This document shows positions 1 to 6,665 of a stretch of 7,751 nucleotides of DNA, in pieces (positions within the stretch are counted from its first letter, which is position 1; each line of letters begins with the position of its first letter). Origin of the DNA: Candidatus Parabacteroides intestinavium (GTDB taxonomy: Bacteria > Bacteroidota > Bacteroidia > Bacteroidales > Tannerellaceae); the NCBI GenBank assembly GCA_019118725.1, contig DWYO01000305.1:1-7751 (forward strand), in the 5' to 3' direction. Position numbers and translations under genes: made by a program. The notes under the pieces were generated by a model. It saw only the letters and a list, made by a program, of their open reading frames with translations. It was not told the DNA's origin and searched no databases.

Positions 1-25
1 GTCGAAAAAAATATTTATAAAAAAA

Positions 26-56
26 TTTGTAGTATCAATAAAATGGTGTTTCTTTG
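26..56 (+). promoter_or_regulatory. Candidate Bacteroides-type promoter for the susCD operon
   Basis: A TTTG at 26-29 is followed after 19 bp by TTTCTTTG at 49-56. The Bacteroidota sigma-ABfr consensus is a -33 TTTG/TTG and a -7 TAnnTTTG about 19-21 bp apart, so the spacing fits and the -7 box has one mismatch (T in place of A). Transcription would then start near position 60-64 and leave an untranslated leader of about 150 nt before the SusC-like gene. I found no better-spaced pair in the leader. The surroundings are very AT-rich, so a chance match is possible. Confidence 0.45.
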
Positions 57-97
57 TGGGCGAGAAAAATAGGATTATACTAAAAACTAAGTAGTAA

Positions 98-148
98 TAA
101 GTCTGAGTGAATGATGATGAGGTGATGATGAATTGCTGGCTTAAGTCT
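98..148. repeat. Short direct repeats in the susC leader
   Basis: Two kinds of direct repeat sit here. The heptamer TAAGTCT occurs at 98-104 and again at 142-148, 44 bp apart, which is about four helical turns. Between the two copies, TGATGATGA occurs at 112-120 and 123-131, an 11-bp period or about one helical turn. Direct repeats on one helical face can be binding sites for dimeric activators, such as the hybrid two-component regulators that often control PULs. Against that, they lie downstream of the best promoter candidate, and repeats this short arise by chance. Function is unknown. Confidence 0.3.
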
Positions 149-190
149 TGTTGGTCTTATAAGAATAAAGAATCTCATAGAGAGGATTAT

Positions 191-208
191 TAATATTTAA
201 AAGTATTA
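191..208 (+). promoter_or_regulatory. AU-rich hairpin just upstream of the susC start codon
   Basis: TAATATT (191-197) can pair with AGTATTA (202-208) around a 4-nt loop, with one G-U pair, ending 4 nt before the ATG at 213. The stem is nearly all A-U and would be weak. Bacteroidota initiate translation mostly without Shine-Dalgarno pairing and favour unstructured A/T-rich sequence before the start. The element may therefore be no more than typical start-region composition. Confidence 0.2.
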
Positions 209-212
209 AAAC

Positions 213-3200
213 ATGAAAAACTATTTTAACAAACGGGGAGGGGTAAAACCCTATATGCAAGTAGTACTCCCTCTTTTCGTTTTTAGTTTACTGCCCACTG
301 CGAATCTGCATGCAGAGACAGGGCCGGCACTCAACTCGGGTATAGAGTCGACCGACCAGGCCGAAAAGAAAGTGACAGGACAGATTGTCGATAAGACTGG
401 TGAACCGATTATTGGTGCGAACATTGTAGAGAAAGGCACTACCAATGGGACCATATCGGGCATGGATGGTTCGTTCTCCTTGTCAGTTTCTGACAATGCC
501 GTATTGGAAATTTCATACATCGGCTATTTAACACGCGACATATCCGTTTCCGGACAGTCGCATCTATCCATCGAAATGTCTGAAGATACCCAAAGCTTGG
601 ACGAAGTAGTCGTTGTAGGTTATGGTGCGCAAAAGAAGGTCAACTTGACCGGTTCGGTCGCTACCATTAATTTGGCGGATGAAACGATGTCTCGTCCGGT
701 AACAACCATCTCTTCGGCTTTGTCAGGTATGGCTGCCGGTCTGAATGTGATGCAGACCACGGCTAAGCCTAACTCGGAAGGCGCAAGCGTTCAGATTCGT
801 GGTACCGGTACCTTGAACGACTCCAGTCCGTTGATTTTGGTGGATGGTATGGAAATGAGCCTGAACGAAATCAACCCGAACGATGTAGAATCTATTTCTG
901 TATTGAAAGATGCCGCATCTTGTGCGATTTATGGTAATCGAGGAGCAAACGGTGTTATCTTGGTAACGACCAAGAAAGGCAAAGATGGAAAGGTAAATGT
1001 CACGTATTCCGGCAAATTCTCTTACAACACGCCGGCTAAGCTGATTGACCGTATCTCCAATTATGCCGATTACATGGAGATTATGAACCAAACGGCGTTA
1101 AATACCGGTCAGGCTGCTATTTTCAACCAGTCTACTATCGATCAATGGCGTGCGGCCGCTCAAAATCCGAATGGAATCTCAGAATCCGGTTATCCGAATT
1201 ATGTAGCTTATCCGAACACCGATTGGTATGATGAGGTCTATAACCCGAAATGGATGCAAGAACATTCGTTGACGGTATCCGGAGCCGAGAAGAAAACGAC
1301 CTATAACTTGAGCGCTACCTATTTGAACAACCCGGGATTGGTTATCGAATCCGGTATGAAAAAATACTACCTGCGTGCGGATGTAGAATCCCGTCCGACA
1401 GACTTTCTGACCGTCGGCTTGCGTGCATGGGGATATCATACCGACCAGGAGCGCAACAGCGTTGACGATTTGAATGGAATCAATATGCAGAAGACCACTC
1501 CGGGTACTTATCCGTATTATGACGGATATTATGGTGTAGCCGAGGCAACAGAAGAAGACCCGCAGACCTGGAACCCGATACAGTCCTTGACCGCATCGCA
1601 GGGTTCTTATAGTCAGACCAAAATTTTTGCCAATCCGTATATCAAGGTTGACTTCTTGAAATATTTCAGTATTACGGCAAACTTGTATTATGACAAGTGG
1701 GAAAATGAACACTTGTGGCATAACAGTGAATATCTGCCATCCTATAGCTTCTCGAAAAACGAATTGAGAAACAATCCGCCGAGCGCTGAGCAGCTGGCCG
1801 ATTATTCCTCCAAATTGTGGAGAGACCAAGACCAGAGTTGGAAGACTACCACAATCTTGAATTACAATCAGACGATTAATAAAGACCACGAAGTATCCGC
1901 CATGCTGGGTTATGAGGAATACCGCAAATGGGGACGTGTGTTTGATATCAGCAAGAAGGGTATGAGTGACCCGAGTATGACCGACTTCGATGCTTTAACC
2001 GATCCGGATTATATCACCGGTAATACGACAAAGAACTATTCTTCACGATCTTTGTTCGCGCGTGCCAACTATGCTTACAAGTCCCGCTATTTGTTTGAAG
2101 CAAATGTACGTTACGACGGGTCATCCCGTTTCTCGCCCGATAGCCGTTGGGGTGTATTCCCCTCCTTCTCTGCCGGTTGGCGTGCATCCGAGGAGGGTTT
2201 CCTAAAAGATTTGGGAATCTTTGACAATTTGAAGCTGCGTGCGTCTTGGGGTAAGTTGGGTAACAATTCTATCGGAAACTTTGAATGGCAATCGGTTTAC
2301 AATACCGCTATTTATGCTTTCGGAGGCAGCAAGGTATTAGGCTTGGCCATGTCCTCTTTCTCCAACTATGATCTGCAATGGGAAACCACAGCTGTGACCA
2401 ATGTAGGTTTGGATGTATCGGTCTTGAACAACCGTTTGAGCGGAACCATCGAAGCTTATAACAAATTTACGGATGGTATCTTGTATAATCCGACGCTTTC
2501 ACCGACTTTGGGTCTGTTCGGTTCGCCCCGTCAGAACATTGCGGAGGTGAAGAACCGAGGCGTTGAGTTGACATTGAGCTGGCAAGACCGCGTAAATGAC
2601 TTTACGTATGGCATCACCGGTAACTTCTCCTACAACAAGAACTGGGTGAGCAAGTACAAAGGAGAATTGATCCGTGAATGGCGTACAGACGAAAATGGAA
2701 ACAGCTATTACTATACCAACCTGGGAGATGTAAGTACCGGTGGTAACGAGCGCGTATTGGAAGGACACATGATGAATGAGTTTTATATGTTGAACTTGTA
2801 TTCAGGAAACGGCAGCCATTTCAATGCGGATGGCTCCGTGAATCCGGCAGGTGGCCCGAAAGATGGTATGATCCGTTCAGAAGCCGATATGCAATGGCTG
2901 GAAGCTATGTTTGACGCCGGTTATCAGTTCTATCCGAAGCAGGGAGTAGGCAAAGATAAGATCTGGTATGGCGATATTATTTATGCAGACCGGGATGGTG
3001 ATGGTATCTACGGGGATGATGACGATAGAGAGTTTCAGAACTTCTCAAAGACTCCGAAGTTCTATTATGGTTTGCAGGCATATTTTAGCTGGAAGGGATT
3101 TGACCTCTCGATGAACTGGGCAGGTGCGGCCGGCTTCAAGATTTATTGGTATGATACGACCCAGAACAGCCCGATTTGTATCTATGGATACAATATGAGC

Positions 3201-3554
3201 AAAGAATTGGCATACGACCATTTCTTCTTTGATCCGGAAGATCCGACCAACCCGGCTACGAATACCACATCCGAGAACCCGCGTCTGGTATTGGATCAAG
3301 GGGCACAGGTATCGGCTGCAGGCGTTCATCGTTTGCAGAACGGTAACTATATGAAGTTGAAGAACCTGACTATCGGTTATACTTTGCCGAAGAGTATCGT
3401 GAATAAGATTTACATGCAAAATGTACGTGTCTACGTTTCGGGTGAGAATCTGTTGACAATTACCGGATTTGATGGCATGGATCCGGAAATGATGACCGGT
3501 AACGGTTATGCGCCGATGCGTCAGTATGCAGTAGGAGTAAATGTAACATTCTAA
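213..3554 (+). CDS. SusC/RagA-family TonB-linked outer-membrane transporter
   Basis: This is the outer-membrane, TonB-dependent importer of the PUL: a 22-stranded barrel (family knowledge) that takes up oligosaccharides captured by its SusD partner. The 1113-residue length is normal for the family. An N-terminal signal peptide has basic residues K2, K7, R8 and K12, a hydrophobic core at about 17-27 and likely cleavage after A34. Residues ~54-122 form the carboxypeptidase-D-like regulatory domain, containing GEPIIGANI and DGSFSL. The TonB-box-like segment SLDEVVVVGYG (128-138) precedes the plug, whose family motifs are QIRGTG (194-199), LILVDGM (207-213) and RGANGVILVTTKKG (243-256). An Asp-rich segment at 920-938 resembles the calcium-binding-like stretch of many SusC proteins. 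The chain ends in an aromatic-terminated beta strand (VNVTF), as barrels do. There is no STN domain before the CarboxypepD-like domain, so signalling through an anti-sigma factor is unlikely. The ATG at 213 gives a complete signal peptide. The gene is intact and 12 bp upstream of its SusD partner. The glycan is not readable from this protein. Confidence 0.97.
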   Translation: MKNYFNKRGGVKPYMQVVLPLFVFSLLPTANLHAETGPALNSGIESTDQAEKKVTGQIVDKTGEPIIGANIVEKGTTNGTISGMDGSFSLSVSDNAVLEISYIGYLTRDISVSGQSHLSIEMSEDTQSLDEVVVVGYGAQKKVNLTGSVATINLADETMSRPVTTISSALSGMAAGLNVMQTTAKPNSEGASVQIRGTGTLNDSSPLILVDGMEMSLNEINPNDVESISVLKDAASCAIYGNRGANGVILVTTKKGKDGKVNVTYSGKFSYNTPAKLIDRISNYADYMEIMNQTALNTGQAAIFNQSTIDQWRAAAQNPNGISESGYPNYVAYPNTDWYDEVYNPKWMQEHSLTVSGAEKKTTYNLSATYLNNPGLVIESGMKKYYLRADVESRPTDFLTVGLRAWGYHTDQERNSVDDLNGINMQKTTPGTYPYYDGYYGVAEATEEDPQTWNPIQSLTASQGSYSQTKIFANPYIKVDFLKYFSITANLYYDKWENEHLWHNSEYLPSYSFSKNELRNNPPSAEQLADYSSKLWRDQDQSWKTTTILNYNQTINKDHEVSAMLGYEEYRKWGRVFDISKKGMSDPSMTDFDALTDPDYITGNTTKNYSSRSLFARANYAYKSRYLFEANVRYDGSSRFSPDSRWGVFPSFSAGWRASEEGFLKDLGIFDNLKLRASWGKLGNNSIGNFEWQSVYNTAIYAFGGSKVLGLAMSSFSNYDLQWETTAVTNVGLDVSVLNNRLSGTIEAYNKFTDGILYNPTLSPTLGLFGSPRQNIAEVKNRGVELTLSWQDRVNDFTYGITGNFSYNKNWVSKYKGELIREWRTDENGNSYYYTNLGDVSTGGNERVLEGHMMNEFYMLNLYSGNGSHFNADGSVNPAGGPKDGMIRSEADMQWLEAMFDAGYQFYPKQGVGKDKIWYGDIIYADRDGDGIYGDDDDREFQNFSKTPKFYYGLQAYFSWKGFDLSMNWAGAAGFKIYWYDTTQNSPICIYGYNMSKELAYDHFFFDPEDPTNPATNTTSENPRLVLDQGAQVSAAGVHRLQNGNYMKLKNLTIGYTLPKSIVNKIYMQNVRVYVSGENLLTITGFDGMDPEMMTGNGYAPMRQYAVGVNVTF

Positions 3555-3566
3555 AATGAAGCAACA

Positions 3567-5375
3567 ATGAACAACAAAAATAAAAATATGAAGAATCTGC
3601 TGGTGGCATGTTCAGCCCTGATTTTGACGGGGGGCTTTAGCAGTTGCGTGGACATGGACCTGACTCCGAAGAACGCGCCATCAGAGAACAGTGTATGGAA
3701 CAGTCCGACCATGGCCGAACAGACCGTAGCCGGAGTATATAACCGCCTGTATGATGATTATCAGGGAACTTCGGATAATGGGTGGTTCGACATGTGGACC
3801 TATATGATGGATATTGATGCGAACTGGGTGGGCTGGTATCAGTTCCTGACAGGAGCCAATAACTCTTCGACCTGGTGGGGAAGTGAGGCTTACTGGAACC
3901 AGTATTATGGAAGCATCATCCGTGCGAACGATGTAATCGGCAATCTTCCGAACGTGCAAGGCTTGGATGAGGCTAAGAAATCCCGTTATGTTTCGGAAGT
4001 TACTTTCTTAAGAAGCTGGTGGTATTACCGCTTGAATATCTTGTATGCCGGGGTGCCTTATTACACGGAGCCAATCAAAAATCCGGATGAGGCTAATCTG
4101 CCGCGCTCTTCACAGGATGAGATTTGGGATTACCTGATTGCCGACCTGACCTCTTGCATCGAGAATCCGAACTTGCCAGATAAATATTCTTCTTCCGATA
4201 GTGATTACGGACATATCACCAAAGGGGCTTGTTATGCGTTGCGTGGCAAGATTTATATGTGGAAGAAAGATTGGCAGAAGGCTATAGATGACTTTAAGGC
4301 CGTAGGCAATTGCGGGTATAGTCTGTATACCGGTGCCGGAGCTGATTCGTACAAGCAATTGTTCAAGCTGGCCAATGAGCGTTGCGATGAGATGATTTTC
4401 TCTATTCAGTGTGTGGATGAAGATGCGTATGCTCATCGTAAACCGCAAGGTTTCGGTAACCGTGTAACGGCCGGTAGCGATTGGAACAACTATCTGGTGA
4501 ATCCGGCATTTGTGGATTCGTATGAATGTGCGGACGGAAAACCTTTTGATTGGGATGACTATATTCCGGGGTATAACGAGATGGGAACGGATGCCCGTAT
4601 GGTCTATTTCTTGCGTGATGGCATGACCGAGAAGGAACGTACCGATATGGCTGCTGCCGGTGCGGATTTGTCCAAATATCTGGAATCCGGAAACGAGGCT
4701 CGTATTAGAGCTGCTTACGAAAATCGTGACCCACGTTTGGGTATGTCTGTCATCACACCTTACTCTACTTACTTAGGGGGTATCGCCGGGTTTGCCCAGG
4801 ATTACACTATGCGCTTCCCTTATCGTGGCTCTGATACCGCCGAACCTTGGGACTTGCGTACCGATACCAACTCAAAGATGTATTATCTGAATCGCAAGTT
4901 CATACCGGAAGGAATGGAATTCGTAACGATGTATTCGGAAGTAGACCTTCCTCAGATCCGTTATGCTGATGTCTTGTTAAGCTTGGCTGAAGCGTTGAAC
5001 GAGCTGAACGGTCCGACTTCTGAGGCTATCGAGTGTGTGAATCAGGTGCGCCGTCGTGCCGGAGTGGCCGAATTGAATTCCAATGAATACACGCAGGTAA
5101 CCAGCCAGGAGAATTTGCGTGAACGCATCATGAATGAAAAGCACTGGGAACTGGTTGGCGAAGACCAGGTGCTGTTTGACGAAATGCGCTGGAGAACCTG
5201 GAAAGACTTGAAGTTCTATACCGATAATCACGGGCAGATGAATGGCTTGCGTCAGGTTTGGGGTACCCCGACTTATACCTATACTTGGGGGGGCGATCAG
5301 TATTGGTCTTTGCCTATACCTATCCGCGAAGTTCAGATGAACCCGAATATGCAACAGACTCCGGGATGGGAGTAA
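3567..5375 (+). CDS. SusD/RagB-family surface glycan-binding lipoprotein
   Basis: This is the SusC partner, a cell-surface lipoprotein that acts as a lid on the transporter and binds incoming glycan. The 602 residues begin with a lipoprotein signal peptide whose lipidated cysteine is C27 (GFSSC, followed by VDMD); Phe at -3 is slightly unusual but tolerated in Bacteroidota. The mature N-terminus DLTPKNAPSENSVW is a classic SusD opening. A Trp/Tyr-rich stretch follows at ~70-120. The TPR-like C-terminal half contains SEAIECVNQVRRRAGV, then RERIMNEKHWELVGED and FDEMRW. The end, LPIPIREVQMNPNMQQTPGWE, is the family's typical C-terminus. Two starts are possible: ATG at 3567, or the in-frame ATG at 3588 (Met8), which gives a shorter signal peptide beginning MKNLL. 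Both produce the same mature protein. The gene follows the SusC-like gene by 12 bp and is almost certainly co-transcribed and probably translationally linked with it. It is intact. Ligand specificity cannot be judged from sequence. Confidence 0.96.
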   Translation: MNNKNKNMKNLLVACSALILTGGFSSCVDMDLTPKNAPSENSVWNSPTMAEQTVAGVYNRLYDDYQGTSDNGWFDMWTYMMDIDANWVGWYQFLTGANNSSTWWGSEAYWNQYYGSIIRANDVIGNLPNVQGLDEAKKSRYVSEVTFLRSWWYYRLNILYAGVPYYTEPIKNPDEANLPRSSQDEIWDYLIADLTSCIENPNLPDKYSSSDSDYGHITKGACYALRGKIYMWKKDWQKAIDDFKAVGNCGYSLYTGAGADSYKQLFKLANERCDEMIFSIQCVDEDAYAHRKPQGFGNRVTAGSDWNNYLVNPAFVDSYECADGKPFDWDDYIPGYNEMGTDARMVYFLRDGMTEKERTDMAAAGADLSKYLESGNEARIRAAYENRDPRLGMSVITPYSTYLGGIAGFAQDYTMRFPYRGSDTAEPWDLRTDTNSKMYYLNRKFIPEGMEFVTMYSEVDLPQIRYADVLLSLAEALNELNGPTSEAIECVNQVRRRAGVAELNSNEYTQVTSQENLRERIMNEKHWELVGEDQVLFDEMRWRTWKDLKFYTDNHGQMNGLRQVWGTPTYTYTWGGDQYWSLPIPIREVQMNPNMQQTPGWE

Positions 5376-5404
5376 TCCTTGAGGGGGCTTGCACTTAAAG
5401 AATA

Positions 5405-5452
5405 CGGGAGATAAACTGGATTGGAGTAGGACCAAAAGGTGTTTATCTCCCG
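5405..5452 (+). promoter_or_regulatory. Perfect 12-bp inverted repeat (RNA hairpin) after susD
   Basis: CGGGAGATAAAC (5405-5416) is exactly complementary to GTTTATCTCCCG (5441-5452), with a 24-nt loop. It starts 30 nt after the susD stop codon. No run of T follows, since the next bases are CTTTGGTC, so it is not a canonical intrinsic terminator. Inside the loop, ACC-AAAA-GGT (5431-5440) can form a small hairpin against the main stem. Alternatively, GACCAAA (5430-5436) is complementary to TTTGGTC (5454-5460) just beyond the stem, giving a competing pairing. Likely roles are protecting the susCD mRNA 3' end, partial attenuation before the enzyme genes, or a conformational switch. The pairing is visible in the sequence; the function is inferred. 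Confidence 0.55.
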
Positions 5453-5522
5453 CTTTGGTCTGGAGAAAAAGATCCTGATGTCGGTATGAACCGAGAAAGA
5501 ATGGATTATTCGAGAGATTCAT

Positions 5523-5530
5523 TACCTTTG
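5523..5530 (+). promoter_or_regulatory. Candidate internal promoter -7 box before the GH43 genes
   Basis: TACCTTTG is a full match to the Bacteroidota -7 consensus TAnnTTTG and lies 28 bp before the start of the first GH43 gene. Transcription from here would leave a leader of roughly 20-25 nt. The expected -33 region (about 5497-5503) reads AAGAATGG and has no TTG, which weakens the call. If real, it would let the two enzymes be transcribed separately from susCD. Confidence 0.35.
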
Positions 5531-5558
5531 TGTAATCATTAATAAAATGGATGAATAA

Positions 5559-6620
5559 ATGAAAAATTTAAAGTATTTAGTAGTAGCGAGTGCTCTGTGC
5601 CTGGTGGCGTGTGGAGACAAGAACGCGTCAAAGGAGGAGGGTACGTCAATCCCTTCAACGGATTCGACAGAAGTGCAGGTGGGGTATCATAATCCGGTGA
5701 TCCGGATTGCGGCTCCGGACCCGACGGCTATACGTCTGGCTGATGGAACCTATTATTTGTATGCGACGGAAGATATCCGTAATCTGCCGATATTCAAGTC
5801 GAAGAACTTAGTGGATTGGGAAGAGGTCGGGACGGCCTTTACCGATGCGACCCGCCCGAATTTTGTGGATAACAATCCGGAAGGCAAGAAGGCGGCTATA
5901 TGGGCACCGGATATTCAATATATCAAAGGCAAATATGTACTGACCTATTCGTTGGCCGAGTGGGGAAATCATTGGATAAGCACTATCGGTTATGCAGTCT
6001 CGGATTCTCCGGAAGGTCCATTTACGCCTAAAGGCAAGCTGTTTAATAGCCGGGATGTGAATGTTGAGAATTCCATCGATCAGTTCCTGTATGAAGAGAA
6101 CGGGAAATATTATGTGCTTTGGGGAAGTTTCTTCGGCATTTATATCATGGAATTGGATATTACAGATGACCTGACCATCACGCCGAAGCTCGATACAAAG
6201 CAGCAACTGGCCGGAAATGCTTACGAAGGCATCAACTTGTGGAAGAAAGACGGGTATTATTACCTGTTCGGTTCGATAGGCTCTTGTTGTGAAGGGGAGA
6301 ACAGTACCTATACAACGGTTGTAGCCCGTTCTCAAAGCTTGTTTGGTCCGTATGTGAACAAGTCGGGGGCCAAGATGCTGGATAATGCGCATGAGATAGT
6401 CATTCAGAAAGATAGCCGTTTCGTGGGAACCGGACATAATGCTTTGTTGCAATTGGATGATGAAGGAAATACCTGGATGCTGTATCACGCTTTCGAACTG
6501 ACAAACTTAGGCGCTCAAAGACAAGTCCTGCTGGATAAAGTCTTATGGGACGAAGAGGGCTGGCCATACGTCAAAGACCTGCATCCTTCGTATGGAGCTT
6601 ATCCTCCGGTAATAAAATGA
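5559..6620 (+). CDS. GH43 glycoside hydrolase lipoprotein, endo-arabinanase-like
   Basis: This is predicted to be an inverting five-bladed beta-propeller glycosidase, probably hydrolysing alpha-L-arabinofuranosyl linkages. It is a 353-residue lipoprotein: signal peptide 1-17, lipobox LVAC with C18, and a polar linker to ~40. GH43 landmarks in order are the base D54 in APDPT, WAPD at 115-118, the pKa-modulating D174 in NSIDQF, and the acid E223 in AYEG. The segment GSCCEGENSTY (241-251), then VARS and GPYVNKSG, and GTGHNALL (290-297) with YHAF (309-312) resemble endo-1,5-alpha-L-arabinanases and their close relatives. H293 matches the conserved metal-associated histidine of that group. The modulator motif is IDQ, where arabinanases usually have IDP. 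There is no extra C-terminal domain and all three catalytic residues are present, so activity is expected. The gene lies 183 bp after susD, with a hairpin and a possible promoter between. A beta-xylosidase or other pentosidase activity cannot be excluded; the family call is firm and the substrate call is not. Confidence 0.9.
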   Translation: MKNLKYLVVASALCLVACGDKNASKEEGTSIPSTDSTEVQVGYHNPVIRIAAPDPTAIRLADGTYYLYATEDIRNLPIFKSKNLVDWEEVGTAFTDATRPNFVDNNPEGKKAAIWAPDIQYIKGKYVLTYSLAEWGNHWISTIGYAVSDSPEGPFTPKGKLFNSRDVNVENSIDQFLYEENGKYYVLWGSFFGIYIMELDITDDLTITPKLDTKQQLAGNAYEGINLWKKDGYYYLFGSIGSCCEGENSTYTTVVARSQSLFGPYVNKSGAKMLDNAHEIVIQKDSRFVGTGHNALLQLDDEGNTWMLYHAFELTNLGAQRQVLLDKVLWDEEGWPYVKDLHPSYGAYPPVIK

Positions 6621-6665
6621 TTTTTTGAAAACTCAAAGAATCATGAACTGAAAACTTAATAGAAT

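Noticed and set aside
1179..1889. 236-codon open frame on the minus strand inside the SusC-like gene
   Set aside because: It is antisense to conserved SusC barrel sequence, has no recognisable protein features, and is explained by the gene's codon bias. Similar long antisense frames occur at 723-1091, 3045-3419 and 5808-6488.
2462..2469. CAAATTTA inside the SusC-like gene, an antisense match to the TAnnTTTG box
   Set aside because: It is an isolated 8-bp match within coding sequence, with no supporting -33 element examined or antisense gene to drive. Such matches are expected by chance.
5405..5460. The post-susD inverted repeat as a rho-independent terminator
   Set aside because: The stem is followed by CTTTGGTC rather than a T-run, and the loop is 24 nt, so it does not fit an intrinsic terminator. 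It is kept as a hairpin of unknown role.
5405..5460. The same region as a stable H-type pseudoknot
   Set aside because: Only one nucleotide (5453) would have to span a 12-bp stem, which is not sterically feasible unless much of the stem opens. Mutually exclusive pairings are more likely.
4977..5522. 181-codon minus-strand frame from the susD-GH43 gap into susD
   Set aside because: Most of it is antisense to the conserved SusD C-terminus, its start falls in the structured gap, and the translation shows no signal peptide, domain or motif. It is probably a shadow.
6621..6665. T-run at 6621-6626 and repeated TGAAAACT (6626-6633, 6649-6656) between the GH43 genes as a terminator or regulatory site
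   Set aside because: No GC stem precedes the T-run, no TAnnTTTG box is present, and an 8-bp repeat in AT-rich sequence is weak evidence. The genes are best read as co-transcribed.
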